Shown here: piece by piece, positions 34,661 through 43,928 of the stretch
Layout of the letters: each line of letters starts with the position of its first letter
How positions within the stretch are numbered: the first letter of the stretch is position 1
From: Maribacter algarum (ex Lu et al. 2025) (nom. illeg.)
Lineage (GTDB): Bacteria; Bacteroidota; Bacteroidia; Flavobacteriales; Flavobacteriaceae
Reading direction: 5' to 3'
DNA length: 64,000 nt
NCBI GenBank assembly: GCA_947495915.1
Contig: CANMAW010000003.1
Span: 372,001 to 436,000 of the forward strand
The notes under the pieces: model-generated
Told to the model about the DNA's origin: nothing
The model's input: the letters and a program-made list of their open reading frames with translations, nothing else
The model's database searches: none
Position numbers and translations under genes: made by a program

Positions 34661-36238
34661 TTAAATTAAAGGCAGTTTAATATAAAAAGTGCTTCCTTTT
34701 CCTTTCTCACTTTCTGCATAAACTTCTCCTTGGTGATCTTCTACTATTTTTTTAACATAAGCTAGGCCTAAACCATGCCCTTTTACGTTATGTAAGTCTC
34801 CAGTATGTTCCCTATAAAACTTTTCAAAAACCCTTTTTACAACTGCTTTGCTCATACCAGCACCTTGATCTTGAACCTTGATAATAATATGATTATTTGC
34901 AAGCTCTGTAAAGACATCAACTTTTGGGGCCTCATTTGAATACTTTATTGCATTATCTAAAATATTGACAATTACATTGGTAAAGTGCATTTCGTTCGCT
35001 AAAACATCAGTACGCCCAGCATTTAAGTGAGTTTCGATATACCCACCTCGGTCAGCTATTATTAACTCAACATGCGTTATTGCATCTTCAATTATGTCGT
35101 GTACATCTACCCTATCCTTACTAATGTCAAGCTGATTTTTTTCTAGCTTAGAGATTCGCAATACGTTTTCCACCTGCGCATGCATTCGCTTATTTTCATC
35201 TCTGATCATTTTTAGATATCTAAATATCTTTTCTTTATCATCAATAATTTTCGGGTTTTTGATGGCCTCTACCGCTAAATTAATAGTTGCAATTGGCGTC
35301 TTAAACTCATGCGTCATATTATTGATAAAATCAGATTTGATTTCTGAAATCTGCTTTTGTTTAATTAGTTGATAAATGGCACCTGAATATGATGCTATAA
35401 TTACCAATGTGAACAACAACGATAATATTGCTAAACCTAAAATCGAACTTATTAAAAAAGTTTTTTTCTTCGGAAACGATATTAAAAGTGAGAAATCAGA
35501 ATAACCCTCACCGTCAACGAAAATTGCAGACTTGTAAATCGTATTTTTATCATATTTAAAACGTTTTGACTTTACCTTAGTAGGCAAGCCCTTGCTATAA
35601 ATACCGTACTCAAATTCAATATCAATTTTTCGATTAGCCAACTCACGATTTAATAACAATTCAATCTCTTGAGTTGATACTCTTTTATGAATAGGCCAAC
35701 GGTTTGCAGATTGACTAAACACATCTTCAAATGCTGCTTTTTCAATCGCACTTAAACCACCCACTTTTTCAAGTCTTTGAATAGGATTTAGCCGGTACTC
35801 TTTACCATCTAATCCAAATTCTTCTCTTAATACCGTCGTGGTTCTTTTACTTGTGTAATTTTTTATCGTTGTAGTATCACTACTACTATTATCAAAGAAC
35901 GTATAGGGAATATTATAATCTTCTTCTAAAATACCGTGCTCATATAAGCGCAATTCATTGGAGTCAAAATCGCGATAACCAAACCATATATTGGTTATGT
36001 TCGCTTCTTTCAATTCTCCAATACTATCTTTTTGACTTAAATAGCGATCGGAATAGTCTTTTCTTTCACGCGCCTCTATCTTATCAGTTACCTTATCTAA
36101 AACTTCTACAACTGCATTAGAAAATTGATCTTCTTTATCTTCTACTGATTTTTTAATCCAATAAAACTGAACAACAATAATTCCAATAAGTGAGAGGCTC
36201 ATTAAAATAACTAAAAGAACAAACAACCTCTTATTCAT
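34661..36238 (-). CDS. rprX: Membrane sensor histidine kinase, RprX-like
   Basis: This 525-residue kinase has helix 1 at 1-27 (VLLVILMSLSLIGIIVVQFYW), a periplasmic sensing region (about 30-260) and helix 2 (FLISSILGLAILSLLFTLVIIASY). HisKA contains FINNMTHEFKTPIATINLAVEA (phosphoacceptor His in MTHEFK), and the HATPase has NVIVNILDNAIKYSN, QDQGAGM and GHGLGLAYVKKIVEDHQG. It pairs with the regulator 5 bp downstream. The 81-bp gap upstream (36239-36319) contains T-rich sequence and may hold a separate promoter. Confidence 0.92.
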   Translation of the reverse strand: MNKRLFVLLVILMSLSLIGIIVVQFYWIKKSVEDKEDQFSNAVVEVLDKVTDKIEARERKDYSDRYLSQKDSIGELKEANITNIWFGYRDFDSNELRLYEHGILEEDYNIPYTFFDNSSSDTTTIKNYTSKRTTTVLREEFGLDGKEYRLNPIQRLEKVGGLSAIEKAAFEDVFSQSANRWPIHKRVSTQEIELLLNRELANRKIDIEFEYGIYSKGLPTKVKSKRFKYDKNTIYKSAIFVDGEGYSDFSLLISFPKKKTFLISSILGLAILSLLFTLVIIASYSGAIYQLIKQKQISEIKSDFINNMTHEFKTPIATINLAVEAIKNPKIIDDKEKIFRYLKMIRDENKRMHAQVENVLRISKLEKNQLDISKDRVDVHDIIEDAITHVELIIADRGGYIETHLNAGRTDVLANEMHFTNVIVNILDNAIKYSNEAPKVDVFTELANNHIIIKVQDQGAGMSKAVVKRVFEKFYREHTGDLHNVKGHGLGLAYVKKIVEDHQGEVYAESEKGKGSTFYIKLPLI

Positions 36239-36319
36239 CTTTGAGTAAAATTAAAGATTATAGTACTAGTTAATAATAGGTTTAACCAAACCTTAACAAA
36301 AATGTTAAAAAATGGCGAA

Positions 36320-36904
36320 TTACTCGGTATAGTCAAGGAGAACCTTATGCAGTTTCAGCACTTTATTTTCAGTTTCGGCCAGTAATACATTATTAATTAT
36401 AAAATCAGCCTTTTCCAATTTTTCCTCATCGGTTAGTTGGTTTTTAAAACGATCTTCAACTTGACTTTGGTTAATTTCATCGCGGCGCATTATTCGTTGA
36501 AGACGGTCAGAAATTGGAGCAGTTACTAGAATAATTTTATCGTAAAAACTTTCGGAATTATTCTCAAAAATTAACGCAGATTCTTGAATTACATAAGAGG
36601 CATCTTGCTTGTTTTTCCATTCTAAAAAATGATCTCTAACTGCGGGGTGCACTATTCCATTTAACTTAGCAAGTAGGTTTTTATCGTTAAAAATTTTTTC
36701 GGCGATATATGGTTTATTTAGATCATCTCTTTGATAAGCTTTTGAACCTAAAAGTGCTTTTATTGCTTTTTTCAATTTTGATGTTTTCATCAGCTTACGA
36801 GCCTCTAAATCAGAATTATATACCGGAACACCTAAAGCCTCAAAAAAACCTGCAACTGTTGATTTTCCACTACCAATACCTCCTGTCAATCCTACAGTAA
36901 TCAT
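36320..36904 (-). CDS. coaE: Dephospho-CoA kinase
   Basis: This 194-residue enzyme carries out the last step of CoA synthesis, phosphorylating the 3'-OH of dephospho-CoA. Motifs: P-loop VGLTGGIGSGKSTVAGFFEALGVPVYNSDLEARKLM, LNGIVHPAVRDHFLEW, VIQESALIFENNSESFYDKIILVTAP and RIMRRDEINQSQVEDRFKNQ. The start overlaps the YbbR gene by 4 nt (ATGA). With coaBC farther upstream in the same run, two CoA steps share this cluster. Confidence 0.95.
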   Translation of the reverse strand: MITVGLTGGIGSGKSTVAGFFEALGVPVYNSDLEARKLMKTSKLKKAIKALLGSKAYQRDDLNKPYIAEKIFNDKNLLAKLNGIVHPAVRDHFLEWKNKQDASYVIQESALIFENNSESFYDKIILVTAPISDRLQRIMRRDEINQSQVEDRFKNQLTDEEKLEKADFIINNVLLAETENKVLKLHKVLLDYTE

Positions 36905-37848
36905 TTATGCTCTATTATATATTCAACTTCTTTTGTTTCTAAAATAGTGCTTTGAAGACCATCTGGCTTTTCTTTTAAAACCACCGGCAACTTTTTAGCC
37001 GAAGCATCTTTGAGCTTAAGGTAATCAACAATTACCTTAAAGTCACTTGGTTTAGTATTTTTTAAATCTGGCAAACTGCCTTTACATAATATTGATAAGG
37101 TATTCGGAAACAACTTTAGACGCACACCATCAGGCACGTTAATAGCCTTCACCTTCACTTTTATGTATACTTCTGAGAATTTAGATACTTTACCTGCAAT
37201 TCTAACCTGATTTTCAGAATAGGTTGTATGCAACAAATCTTCCGGTAAATTCAAATTTATAAGCTTCCTAAAATCTTCGGAAAGATTGTTCATAACAATA
37301 TGCGCTGTATTTATTTTATTGATGGTATCAACCTCACTTACAGGACCTATAATAGTAATGGAGTCTGGTTGTAATTCAAGGGCACCTTCTAAAAGATAGT
37401 TTTGAGAAAAATTCAACAATATATTTCCTTTTATCGGTACTTTTTTTGTGAGCATTTTCTGAAAATCAAAAAACAAGGTGTCACTAGATACTTCTAAGAG
37501 TTTTGTCGTATTTGAAAGTTGATCTTCAATCTGTTTACGATAATCTTTTTTAGATAGAAAGAAATCCTCCTCTCCATTTAATTCCGATAAATCTATTTCA
37601 ACAGTTTTCGCTCCAAATCTGAGAAACTGAAATCCGAAACCTTCTAACTGGGCTGTTATTCGATCATGCGAGGCATGAACAAGCATTTTATCAGATGGTA
37701 CATTGATATACTTCAAATCAAAAACAGTGTCATTAATATATATTAAAGACAATTTACTAATAAACCAAGCTAAAGTTGAACAGAGTAAAAAAATCAAAAA
37801 GACTTTTACCTTTCTTTTCTTGAGTCCATTTTTAATTTTTTGTATCAC
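36901..37848 (-). CDS. YbbR/CdaR-like membrane-anchored protein
   Basis: This 315-residue protein has one N-terminal transmembrane helix (VKVFLIFLLCSTLAWFISKLS) and an extracytoplasmic part built of YbbR-type repeats (INVPSDKMLVHASHDRITAQLEGFGFQFL; VPIKGNILLNFSQNYLLEGALELQPDSITIIGP). YbbR/CdaR proteins regulate the cyclic-di-AMP synthase CdaA, which is not visible here, so a regulatory role is possible but unproven in this group. It overlaps both neighbours by 4 nt. Confidence 0.85.
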   Translation of the reverse strand: MIQKIKNGLKKRKVKVFLIFLLCSTLAWFISKLSLIYINDTVFDLKYINVPSDKMLVHASHDRITAQLEGFGFQFLRFGAKTVEIDLSELNGEEDFFLSKKDYRKQIEDQLSNTTKLLEVSSDTLFFDFQKMLTKKVPIKGNILLNFSQNYLLEGALELQPDSITIIGPVSEVDTINKINTAHIVMNNLSEDFRKLINLNLPEDLLHTTYSENQVRIAGKVSKFSEVYIKVKVKAINVPDGVRLKLFPNTLSILCKGSLPDLKNTKPSDFKVIVDYLKLKDASAKKLPVVLKEKPDGLQSTILETKEVEYIIEHK

Positions 37849-38861
37849 ACGGTCGTGTTTGTTTTGAAAAATAAATTCGGAAAAATTTCTTCGGGAGTTT
37901 TGTTACTCAGCAGTAACCTTATTGTAGATTTCAAAAATCCAAATCCATAACCAAAAAATTGAATCAGTAATGACCATAACGAAAGCATGGCTACGGCTAT
38001 ACTTCTATTTTTTAAAAATGAATCAATAAATATAAGCATCGCGTAAAATGCATATAACCACAACGGAGCAACAACACCTTTAAAAGATAACAAAATAGAT
38101 ACAATAAAACCAATACAAAACAAAGTGGGAAACCAATAGGTGCTTTTTGCTGTTGTAGGATGCCATTGATTTAGAATAGGGCGAACCATTCCAAATTTAT
38201 GTACCTGATTATAAAATTTAGCCCAATCAATTCTTCGCTTATGATACACAAAAGCTTCGGGAATAAGTTTTGTTTCAAAACCTTTATTCCATAATCTAAA
38301 TGAAAGGTCAGGGTCTTCTCCCGGGTGAATATTACCAAACCCGCCAGTCTCTTGAAATGCTTTTTTGGAAATTCCCATATTAAAACTACGTGGTTGAAAT
38401 TTACCAATAGCTTTTTTATTTCCGCGAATTCCTCCAGTGGTAAAAACCGAAGTCATGGTATAATTAATAGCTTTCTGTATCAATGAAAAAGATGCGTCAG
38501 CAGCATCAGGGCCACCATAACAATGAACAAAATGCTCATCTAACGTCTTATGTACTGCATTTAAGTATTGTGGAGGCAAGGTGCAGTCAGAATCTAAAAC
38601 AATGAAATAATTGCCTCGTGCTCGGTGCATTCCATAATTTCTTGAATCACCTGGGCCTGAGTTTTTCTTCGTGTAGTAAGAAATATCAAGTTGATTTTTA
38701 AAGTCTTGAATTATTTCTTCAGAAGGTTGTGTCGAACCATCTTCAATAATAACAACTTCAAAAGACTGCTTAAAATTTTGAGACACTAAACTATCAAGCA
38801 ATTCCTTAATCTCTCCAGGTCGATTGTAGACAGGAATGATAAAGGAAAATGATAATTCCAT
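37845..38861 (-). CDS. Glycosyltransferase family 2 membrane protein
   Basis: This 338-residue protein has a GT-A catalytic domain at 1-215 (FSFIIPVYNRPGEIKELLDSL, VVIIEDGST, SGPGDSRNYG, the DxD-like FIVLDSDCTLPPQYL) and GEDPDLSFRLWNKGFETKLIPEAFVYHKRR near the acceptor site. Several C-terminal membrane helices follow (WFPTLFCIGFIVSILLSF; LWLYAFYAMLIFIDSF). It transfers a sugar from a nucleotide donor at the inner membrane, for lipid or surface polysaccharide; donor unknown. It overlaps the YbbR gene by 4 nt. Confidence 0.9.
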   Translation of the reverse strand: MELSFSFIIPVYNRPGEIKELLDSLVSQNFKQSFEVVIIEDGSTQPSEEIIQDFKNQLDISYYTKKNSGPGDSRNYGMHRARGNYFIVLDSDCTLPPQYLNAVHKTLDEHFVHCYGGPDAADASFSLIQKAINYTMTSVFTTGGIRGNKKAIGKFQPRSFNMGISKKAFQETGGFGNIHPGEDPDLSFRLWNKGFETKLIPEAFVYHKRRIDWAKFYNQVHKFGMVRPILNQWHPTTAKSTYWFPTLFCIGFIVSILLSFKGVVAPLWLYAFYAMLIFIDSFLKNRSIAVAMLSLWSLLIQFFGYGFGFLKSTIRLLLSNKTPEEIFPNLFFKTNTTV

Positions 38862-38903
38862 TGCTATAATTTTATGTGAACCTTAACTGATATCAGTGCT
38901 GAA

Positions 38904-39716
38904 TTATTCTGAAAATCGCTCAATAACTTCTTGACTTACACCAGTATTTGAAAAACCTCCATCATGAAAAAGATTTTGCATGGTTACTTTTTTTGTTAGG
39001 TCAGAAAACAATGATACGGTATAATCAGCACAATCTTGAGCAGAAGCGTTACCTAGCGGAGACATTTTTTCTGCATAAGCGATAAAACCATCAAAACCTT
39101 TAACACCGGTTCCGGCCGTAGTGGCAGTTGGCGATTGCGAGATTGTGTTAACACGAACTTTCTTTTCTTTCCCATAGAAATAACCAAAACTTCTGGCAAC
39201 AGATTCTAAATATGCCTTATTATCTGCCATATCATTATAATCAGGAAATGTTCGCTGTGCTGCCATGTACGTAAGAGCTACAATACTGCCCCATTCATTC
39301 ATTGCATCTGCTTTATATAGACTTTGCATTACTTTATGAAATGAAAGTGCTGAAACATCCCAACCTTTTGCTGTGAAATCATATTTCTCATCGGTATAAG
39401 CTCTACCTTTTCTAACATTCACTGACATTCCAATAGAATGCAAAACAAAATCAAGCTTACCTCCTAAAATCTCAACCGACTTACTTACTAGGTTTTCCAA
39501 ATCTTCCTCACTAGTGGCATCTGCTGGTACAATTTCAGAACCTGTTTTTTCTGCCAAATCTTTAATTTGTCCCATTCGCATTGCAATTGGTGCATTGGTT
39601 AGTACAAACGTTCCGCCTTCAGCATGAACTCTTTCTGCTGTTTTCCAAGCAATTGAATTTTCATCTAAAGCGCCAAAAATGATTCCTTTTTTTCCTTTCA
39701 GTAAATTGTAAGCCAT
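38904..39716 (-). CDS. fabI: Enoyl-[acyl-carrier-protein] reductase (NADH)
   Basis: This 270-residue atypical SDR completes each round of fatty acid elongation. Motifs: KKGIIFGALDENSIAWKTAERVHAEGG (cofactor site) and VLHSIGMSVNVRKG. The active site is YMAAQRTFPDYNDMADNKAYLESVARSFG, holding the Tyr and Lys, and INTISQSPTATTAGTGVKGF follows. Length and motifs are as expected for FabI, a triclosan-type target. It sits between recN and the glycosyltransferase in the leftward run. Confidence 0.95.
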   Translation of the reverse strand: MAYNLLKGKKGIIFGALDENSIAWKTAERVHAEGGTFVLTNAPIAMRMGQIKDLAEKTGSEIVPADATSEEDLENLVSKSVEILGGKLDFVLHSIGMSVNVRKGRAYTDEKYDFTAKGWDVSALSFHKVMQSLYKADAMNEWGSIVALTYMAAQRTFPDYNDMADNKAYLESVARSFGYFYGKEKKVRVNTISQSPTATTAGTGVKGFDGFIAYAEKMSPLGNASAQDCADYTVSLFSDLTKKVTMQNLFHDGGFSNTGVSQEVIERFSE

Positions 39717-39783
39717 GTATTTTTATTTTCTATTGTTCTCTTTGAGAATTCAAAGATATTTAAAAGTTCGCAGAATTACCTTT

Positions 39784-41436
39784 CTAATTTAAAAGCTGCT
39801 TTGCATGAGCTAATGCTGAATCAGAAACTTCTTTACCACCCAACATTTCAGCCAACTCTACCACTCTTTCATTCTGCGAAAGTCGTTTCATTTCAGTGCG
39901 AGTACTGTTGCCCTCTTCTATTTTATAAACCTTAAAGTGATAATCTCCTTTTGAAGCCACCTGAGGCAAATGTGTAATTGAGAATACCTGCATTGTTTTA
40001 CTCATTGCAGCCATAATATCTCCCATTTTGTTTGAAATTTCACCTGAAACCCCAGTGTCAATCTCATCAAACATCATGGTAGGCAAATGTTCGTATTTTG
40101 CAAGAATTGATTTTATGGTTAACATTATTCTTGATAGCTCACCACCTGATGCCACCTTCTTTAATTCACCATAATCCATACCCTTATTGGCTGAAAACAA
40201 AAAGCTCAAATCGTCGTTGCCATTAGATTTAAAATCACTAGCAGGTTTCAAACTAATTTGAAACGTAGCACTTGGCATACCAAGCGTATCTAAACTTTTT
40301 TCTAATTGATTTTTTAAATCGGGTATCACTTTTTTTCTTCTCTCGCTTAACGTTTTTGCTAAAGCAGTCAATTCTTTAATAATCTTTTCAAGTTCTTGCT
40401 CTTTAAGACTAATAGTTTCTTCAAGATTTTCGGTTACCCCTACACTTTTCGCCAAAGAAACTTTAATAGCTATCAATTCTTCAATGGTACCAACGGTGTG
40501 TTTTTTTTGCAAATCGAAAAGCACTTGCAGTTTTCCTCCAACCTGTTCTAATAAATTCGGATTGGCCTCTACATTTTCTTGAAGCGCAACCAATTCACCG
40601 GAGATATCATCCATCTCAATAAACACCGATTGAATTCGCTGGTTTAATTCTTCATAGTTATTACCAAAGGCAGCTAATTTATGAGACACTTGCTTTAACT
40701 CACCTAGTAAAGCCATTAAGCCTACTTGTTCGTCATTCATTAATTGATCACCTTTTGAAAGCTGATCCATTATGTTTTCAACATTATTAAGTTGCTCATA
40801 TTGCTCTTCAAGCTCTTCTTGCATGCCAGGCTTTAACTTAGCGGCTTCTAATTCTTGAAGCAAAAAACTATTATAATCGTGTTCTTTATTAGCACTTATC
40901 TGAAAATCTACCAGTTCACTCAATTCTTCGGAAGTCTTCTTGTATTCCCCTAAAAGTTCTGAATACGACAACAAAATCGCTGAATTATCAGCTAGGGCAT
41001 CAATCAGCTTCAGTTGAAAATCATTATTTGCCAATTGCAATGTTTGATGCTGTGAGTGAACATCGATTAGTCGATTGCCTAATTGCGAAAGAATATCAAG
41101 TGTAATTGGTGTATCATTAATAAACGCACGAGATTTTCCACTAGGCAAAATCGCTCTACGTACAATGGTTAAATCTTCATAGTCGAGATCATTCGATTTA
41201 AAAAAAGACCTGAGTTTGTATTTTTTAATCTCAAACTCTGCTTCAATGATGCACTTTTTGTCTTTATCTCTTAATACACTTAAGTCTGCACGCTTACCTA
41301 AAACTAAAGATAGGCCACCCAAAAGAATAGACTTACCAGCACCCGTTTCACCAGTAATACAGGTGAAACCATTAGTAAATGATACATTTAAATCATCAAT
41401 TAAAGCGTAATTTTTAATGGAGAGATTTGACAGCAC
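39784..41436 (-). CDS. recN: DNA repair protein RecN
   Basis: This 550-residue SMC-like protein aids double-strand break repair. Motifs: Walker A FTCITGETGAGKSILLGGLSLVLGKRAD, long coiled coils (about 150-370), ABC signature DYGELKKVASGGELSRIMLTIK and Walker B LPTMMFDEIDTGVSGEISNKMG with QVFSITHLPQVASKGD. The start at 41436 matches the family (MLSNLSIKNYALIDDLNVSF). It follows the PorD-like gene by 54 bp. Confidence 0.96.
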   Translation of the reverse strand: MLSNLSIKNYALIDDLNVSFTNGFTCITGETGAGKSILLGGLSLVLGKRADLSVLRDKDKKCIIEAEFEIKKYKLRSFFKSNDLDYEDLTIVRRAILPSGKSRAFINDTPITLDILSQLGNRLIDVHSQHQTLQLANNDFQLKLIDALADNSAILLSYSELLGEYKKTSEELSELVDFQISANKEHDYNSFLLQELEAAKLKPGMQEELEEQYEQLNNVENIMDQLSKGDQLMNDEQVGLMALLGELKQVSHKLAAFGNNYEELNQRIQSVFIEMDDISGELVALQENVEANPNLLEQVGGKLQVLFDLQKKHTVGTIEELIAIKVSLAKSVGVTENLEETISLKEQELEKIIKELTALAKTLSERRKKVIPDLKNQLEKSLDTLGMPSATFQISLKPASDFKSNGNDDLSFLFSANKGMDYGELKKVASGGELSRIMLTIKSILAKYEHLPTMMFDEIDTGVSGEISNKMGDIMAAMSKTMQVFSITHLPQVASKGDYHFKVYKIEEGNSTRTEMKRLSQNERVVELAEMLGGKEVSDSALAHAKQLLN

Positions 41437-41490
41437 TATGTAAAAATTTGTGCTGTAAAGATAATTTATATTTTGTTGAGAAAAATACTC

Positions 41491-42384
41491 TTAATACTTA
41501 ATCTTATTCCAAGAATTTCTAAACTGTGGAGCAATACCATTTAAAGTTTCCTTGAATTTTACTAAATCAACTTTTGGACCGTCAGAAAAAATGTTTACAA
41601 TTTCCTCAGATTTAGCATCAAAAAAAGTTTGGGTGAGCATTGAATTAGGGTCATTTTTTTTAATCTTTTCAAACAATTTCATCGTACCCATGATCACCTG
41701 TTTACCCGTACTATTATTATCGCCAAGAATATCTAATCCTTTTCGGTGATAATTGTACATAGCTACGCGGTATTCACGAAATCTGTTTGATAAAATATTA
41801 TCAATTAACTCAAACCGGCTTCGATCTTCTGAAGAATCTCCCCAACCTTTATAGTTACTACCTTGCCCCTGTATGGCGATATTTTGTGCTTTTTTCAGGT
41901 TATCAGAACCTCCTTCTAAAGAAAAAGTATCACCATCCATACCAAGAATTATATTGGCATAATAAGCCATTACGGCCACCAAGTTTGATTCGAATACATT
42001 TTCATTAAAGATTAAAGGTTGAAATTCGATATACTCAAATAGCAAATTATTGTCTTTATAATTGAATATTGGGGTTTCATATGAAGTATTGAACACAGGT
42101 CTTGAAGATTGTATTTGAATATTTCCTTCAAAACGATTAGACTCATATTTCGTTATGGTAATGAAAATTTGTGCGTTTATCAGCTCACTATCTTTAAATT
42201 TTCTATTACTCCAACTATTCTTATTCATGAAATCATTCAAAGACCGTTCAAGTGTTTTAAAAACTGGTAAATCTCCTTGAGATAGTTGATCAGAATTCAC
42301 CGTTACTGTACAATTCAATTCTTGGGCATTTAGCACCAAAAAAGAAGATAAAAAACAAATAGTGATTACAATTAGATTACGCAT
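41491..42384 (-). CDS. DUF4835 family protein, PorD-like (type IX secretion)
   Basis: This 297-residue protein has an SPI signal (LIVITICFLSSFLVLNAQ). The body matches the DUF4835 family (ELNCTVTVNSDQLSQGDLPVFKTLERSLNDFMNKNSWSNRKFKDSELINAQIFITITKYESNRFEGNIQIQSSRPVFN). That family includes PorD of the Porphyromonas T9SS, but the assignment is from memory and should be checked. It overlaps coaBC by 8 nt, an arrangement kept across Flavobacteriia. Confidence 0.85.
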   Translation of the reverse strand: MRNLIVITICFLSSFLVLNAQELNCTVTVNSDQLSQGDLPVFKTLERSLNDFMNKNSWSNRKFKDSELINAQIFITITKYESNRFEGNIQIQSSRPVFNTSYETPIFNYKDNNLLFEYIEFQPLIFNENVFESNLVAVMAYYANIILGMDGDTFSLEGGSDNLKKAQNIAIQGQGSNYKGWGDSSEDRSRFELIDNILSNRFREYRVAMYNYHRKGLDILGDNNSTGKQVIMGTMKLFEKIKKNDPNSMLTQTFFDAKSEEIVNIFSDGPKVDLVKFKETLNGIAPQFRNSWNKIKY

Positions 42385-43582
42385 TGATTCTGCCCGTTAT
42401 TTCCGTAAAAATATCGACCGCTACAGCCGCTTTACTCTTTAAATCAAACGCAGTAATCTTAGAATTCTTATCTATAAAAGTGATTTTATTGGTTGGCGTA
42501 CCAAAACCAGCCCCTGAATCATTTAATGAGTTTAAAACTATGGCGTCTAAATTCTTCTTTTTTAGCTTGCCTTTAGCATTTTCAATTTCATTTTCAGTTT
42601 CAAGTGCAAATCCGACTAAAAATTGTTTCTTTTTAATCTCCCCTAATGAAAACAATATGTCTTTATTCTTAACCAAATTTATGGTTAATTTAGATTCTGA
42701 TTTTTTAATTTTTTGGTCAGCAATTACCTCTGGCCGGTAATCAGCAACTGCAGCTGCACAAATGGCAATATCAACGTTATCAAAATGTTTATGAGCGGCG
42801 TCGAACATTTGATCAGCAGAAACAACACTTACAAGATCGATATGATCATGTTCTACAGTCAAATAGGAAGGCCCTGAAATCAATATTACAGATGCTCCCA
42901 AACGAGCCGCTTCTTTCGCAAGCTCATACCCCATTAGTCCTGTAGAATGATTTCCAATAAATCGCACTGGGTCGATTGCTTCATATGTTGGCCCAGCCGT
43001 AATTAAAACCCTTTTACCAGAAAGCGGTAAACCTTTGCTAATATACCGTTTCATAAAAGCAACCATATCTTCTGGTTCTGCCATGCGCCCCTCACCATGT
43101 AAACCGCTCGCTAATTCACCTGACGTCGCAGGAATCATTATATTTTCAAAAGAATTCAACTTTTCAAATGAGGCTATTGTAGACGGATGCTTATACATAT
43201 CTAAGTCCATAGCCGGTGCATAAAAAACAGGGCATTTTGCAGAAAGATATGTGGCTAGTAGTACGTTATCACAGGTGCCATTGGCCATTTTAGACATGGT
43301 ATTAGCTGTTGCTGGAGCAATCAGCATTAGATCTGCCCATAGACCTAATTCTACATGATTATTCCAATTTAAGGTATCATTACTTTCTTTTATAAAAGAA
43401 GAAACTACTTCATTCTTTGATAAAGTAGCAAGTGTAAGCGGAGAAACAAAAGAGCTGGCACTTTCAGTCAAAACCACTTTGACTTGAGCACCAGCTTTAA
43501 TAAGTAAACGTACGAGAAAGGTAGTTTTATAAGCAGCTATTCCTCCGGTTATGCCTAAGAGAATGTTTTTGCCACCTAACAT
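42377..43582 (-). CDS. coaBC: Bifunctional phosphopantothenoylcysteine synthetase/decarboxylase
   Basis: This 401-residue enzyme joins cysteine to 4'-phosphopantothenate and then decarboxylates. The flavin-dependent CoaC half (1-185) has LLGITGGIAAYKTTFLVRLL, NNHVELGLWADLMLIAPATANTMSKMANGTCDNVL and the PAMDLDMY flap. The CoaB half (190-401) has RVLITAGPTYEAIDPVRFIGNHSTGLMGYELAKEA and KKSESKLTINLVKNKDIL. It lies 2 bp after rpoZ and overlaps the DUF4835 gene. Confidence 0.95.
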   Translation of the reverse strand: MLGGKNILLGITGGIAAYKTTFLVRLLIKAGAQVKVVLTESASSFVSPLTLATLSKNEVVSSFIKESNDTLNWNNHVELGLWADLMLIAPATANTMSKMANGTCDNVLLATYLSAKCPVFYAPAMDLDMYKHPSTIASFEKLNSFENIMIPATSGELASGLHGEGRMAEPEDMVAFMKRYISKGLPLSGKRVLITAGPTYEAIDPVRFIGNHSTGLMGYELAKEAARLGASVILISGPSYLTVEHDHIDLVSVVSADQMFDAAHKHFDNVDIAICAAAVADYRPEVIADQKIKKSESKLTINLVKNKDILFSLGEIKKKQFLVGFALETENEIENAKGKLKKKNLDAIVLNSLNDSGAGFGTPTNKITFIDKNSKITAFDLKSKAAVAVDIFTEITGRINA

Positions 43583-43584
43583 AT

Positions 43585-43911
43585 TTAAGCGTCTTTCTCT
43601 GTATTTCTGTAATAAATTTTATCATTTAACCACTCCTCAATTGCTAACGCATGAGGTTTGGGTAATTTTTCGTAAAATTTTGAAACTTCTATTTGCTCTT
43701 TGTTCTCAAAAACCTCTTCAAGGCTATCACTGTAAGTAGCAAATTCTTCTAACTTTTCTAACAGTTCTTTTTTAATATCAGCATTGATTTGAATCGCTCG
43801 CTTAGAAGCTATAGAAATAGCCTCATAAATATTTTCTGTGGGAGCATCAAACTCATTTTTGTTTATGGTCGTAGTGGACACAGAAGCTTTCGAATTTTTT
43901 AAATCGTTCAT
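43585..43911 (-). CDS. rpoZ: RNA polymerase omega subunit family protein
   Basis: This small protein matches the Bacteroidota RpoZ form (NIYEAISIASKRAIQINADIKKELLEKLEEFATYSDSLEEVFENKEQIEVSKFYEKLPKPHALAIEEWLNDKIYYR). The ATG at 43911 is preferred, although one at 43917 is two codons upstream (MNMNDL). The segment YEAISIASKRAIQI aligns with the conserved omega ARQI helix. It helps assemble RNA polymerase. It lies between bamD and coaBC with tiny gaps, as is usual in Flavobacteriia. Confidence 0.9.
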   Translation of the reverse strand: MNDLKNSKASVSTTTINKNEFDAPTENIYEAISIASKRAIQINADIKKELLEKLEEFATYSDSLEEVFENKEQIEVSKFYEKLPKPHALAIEEWLNDKIYYRNTEKDA

Positions 43912-43928
43912 GTTCATAATAATAACCT

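Noticed and set aside
38951-38960. AAAACCTCC-like string in fabI, and a similar one in the M23 gene near 57513
   Set aside because: Both are inside conserved coding sequence and lack the second arm of the dyad.
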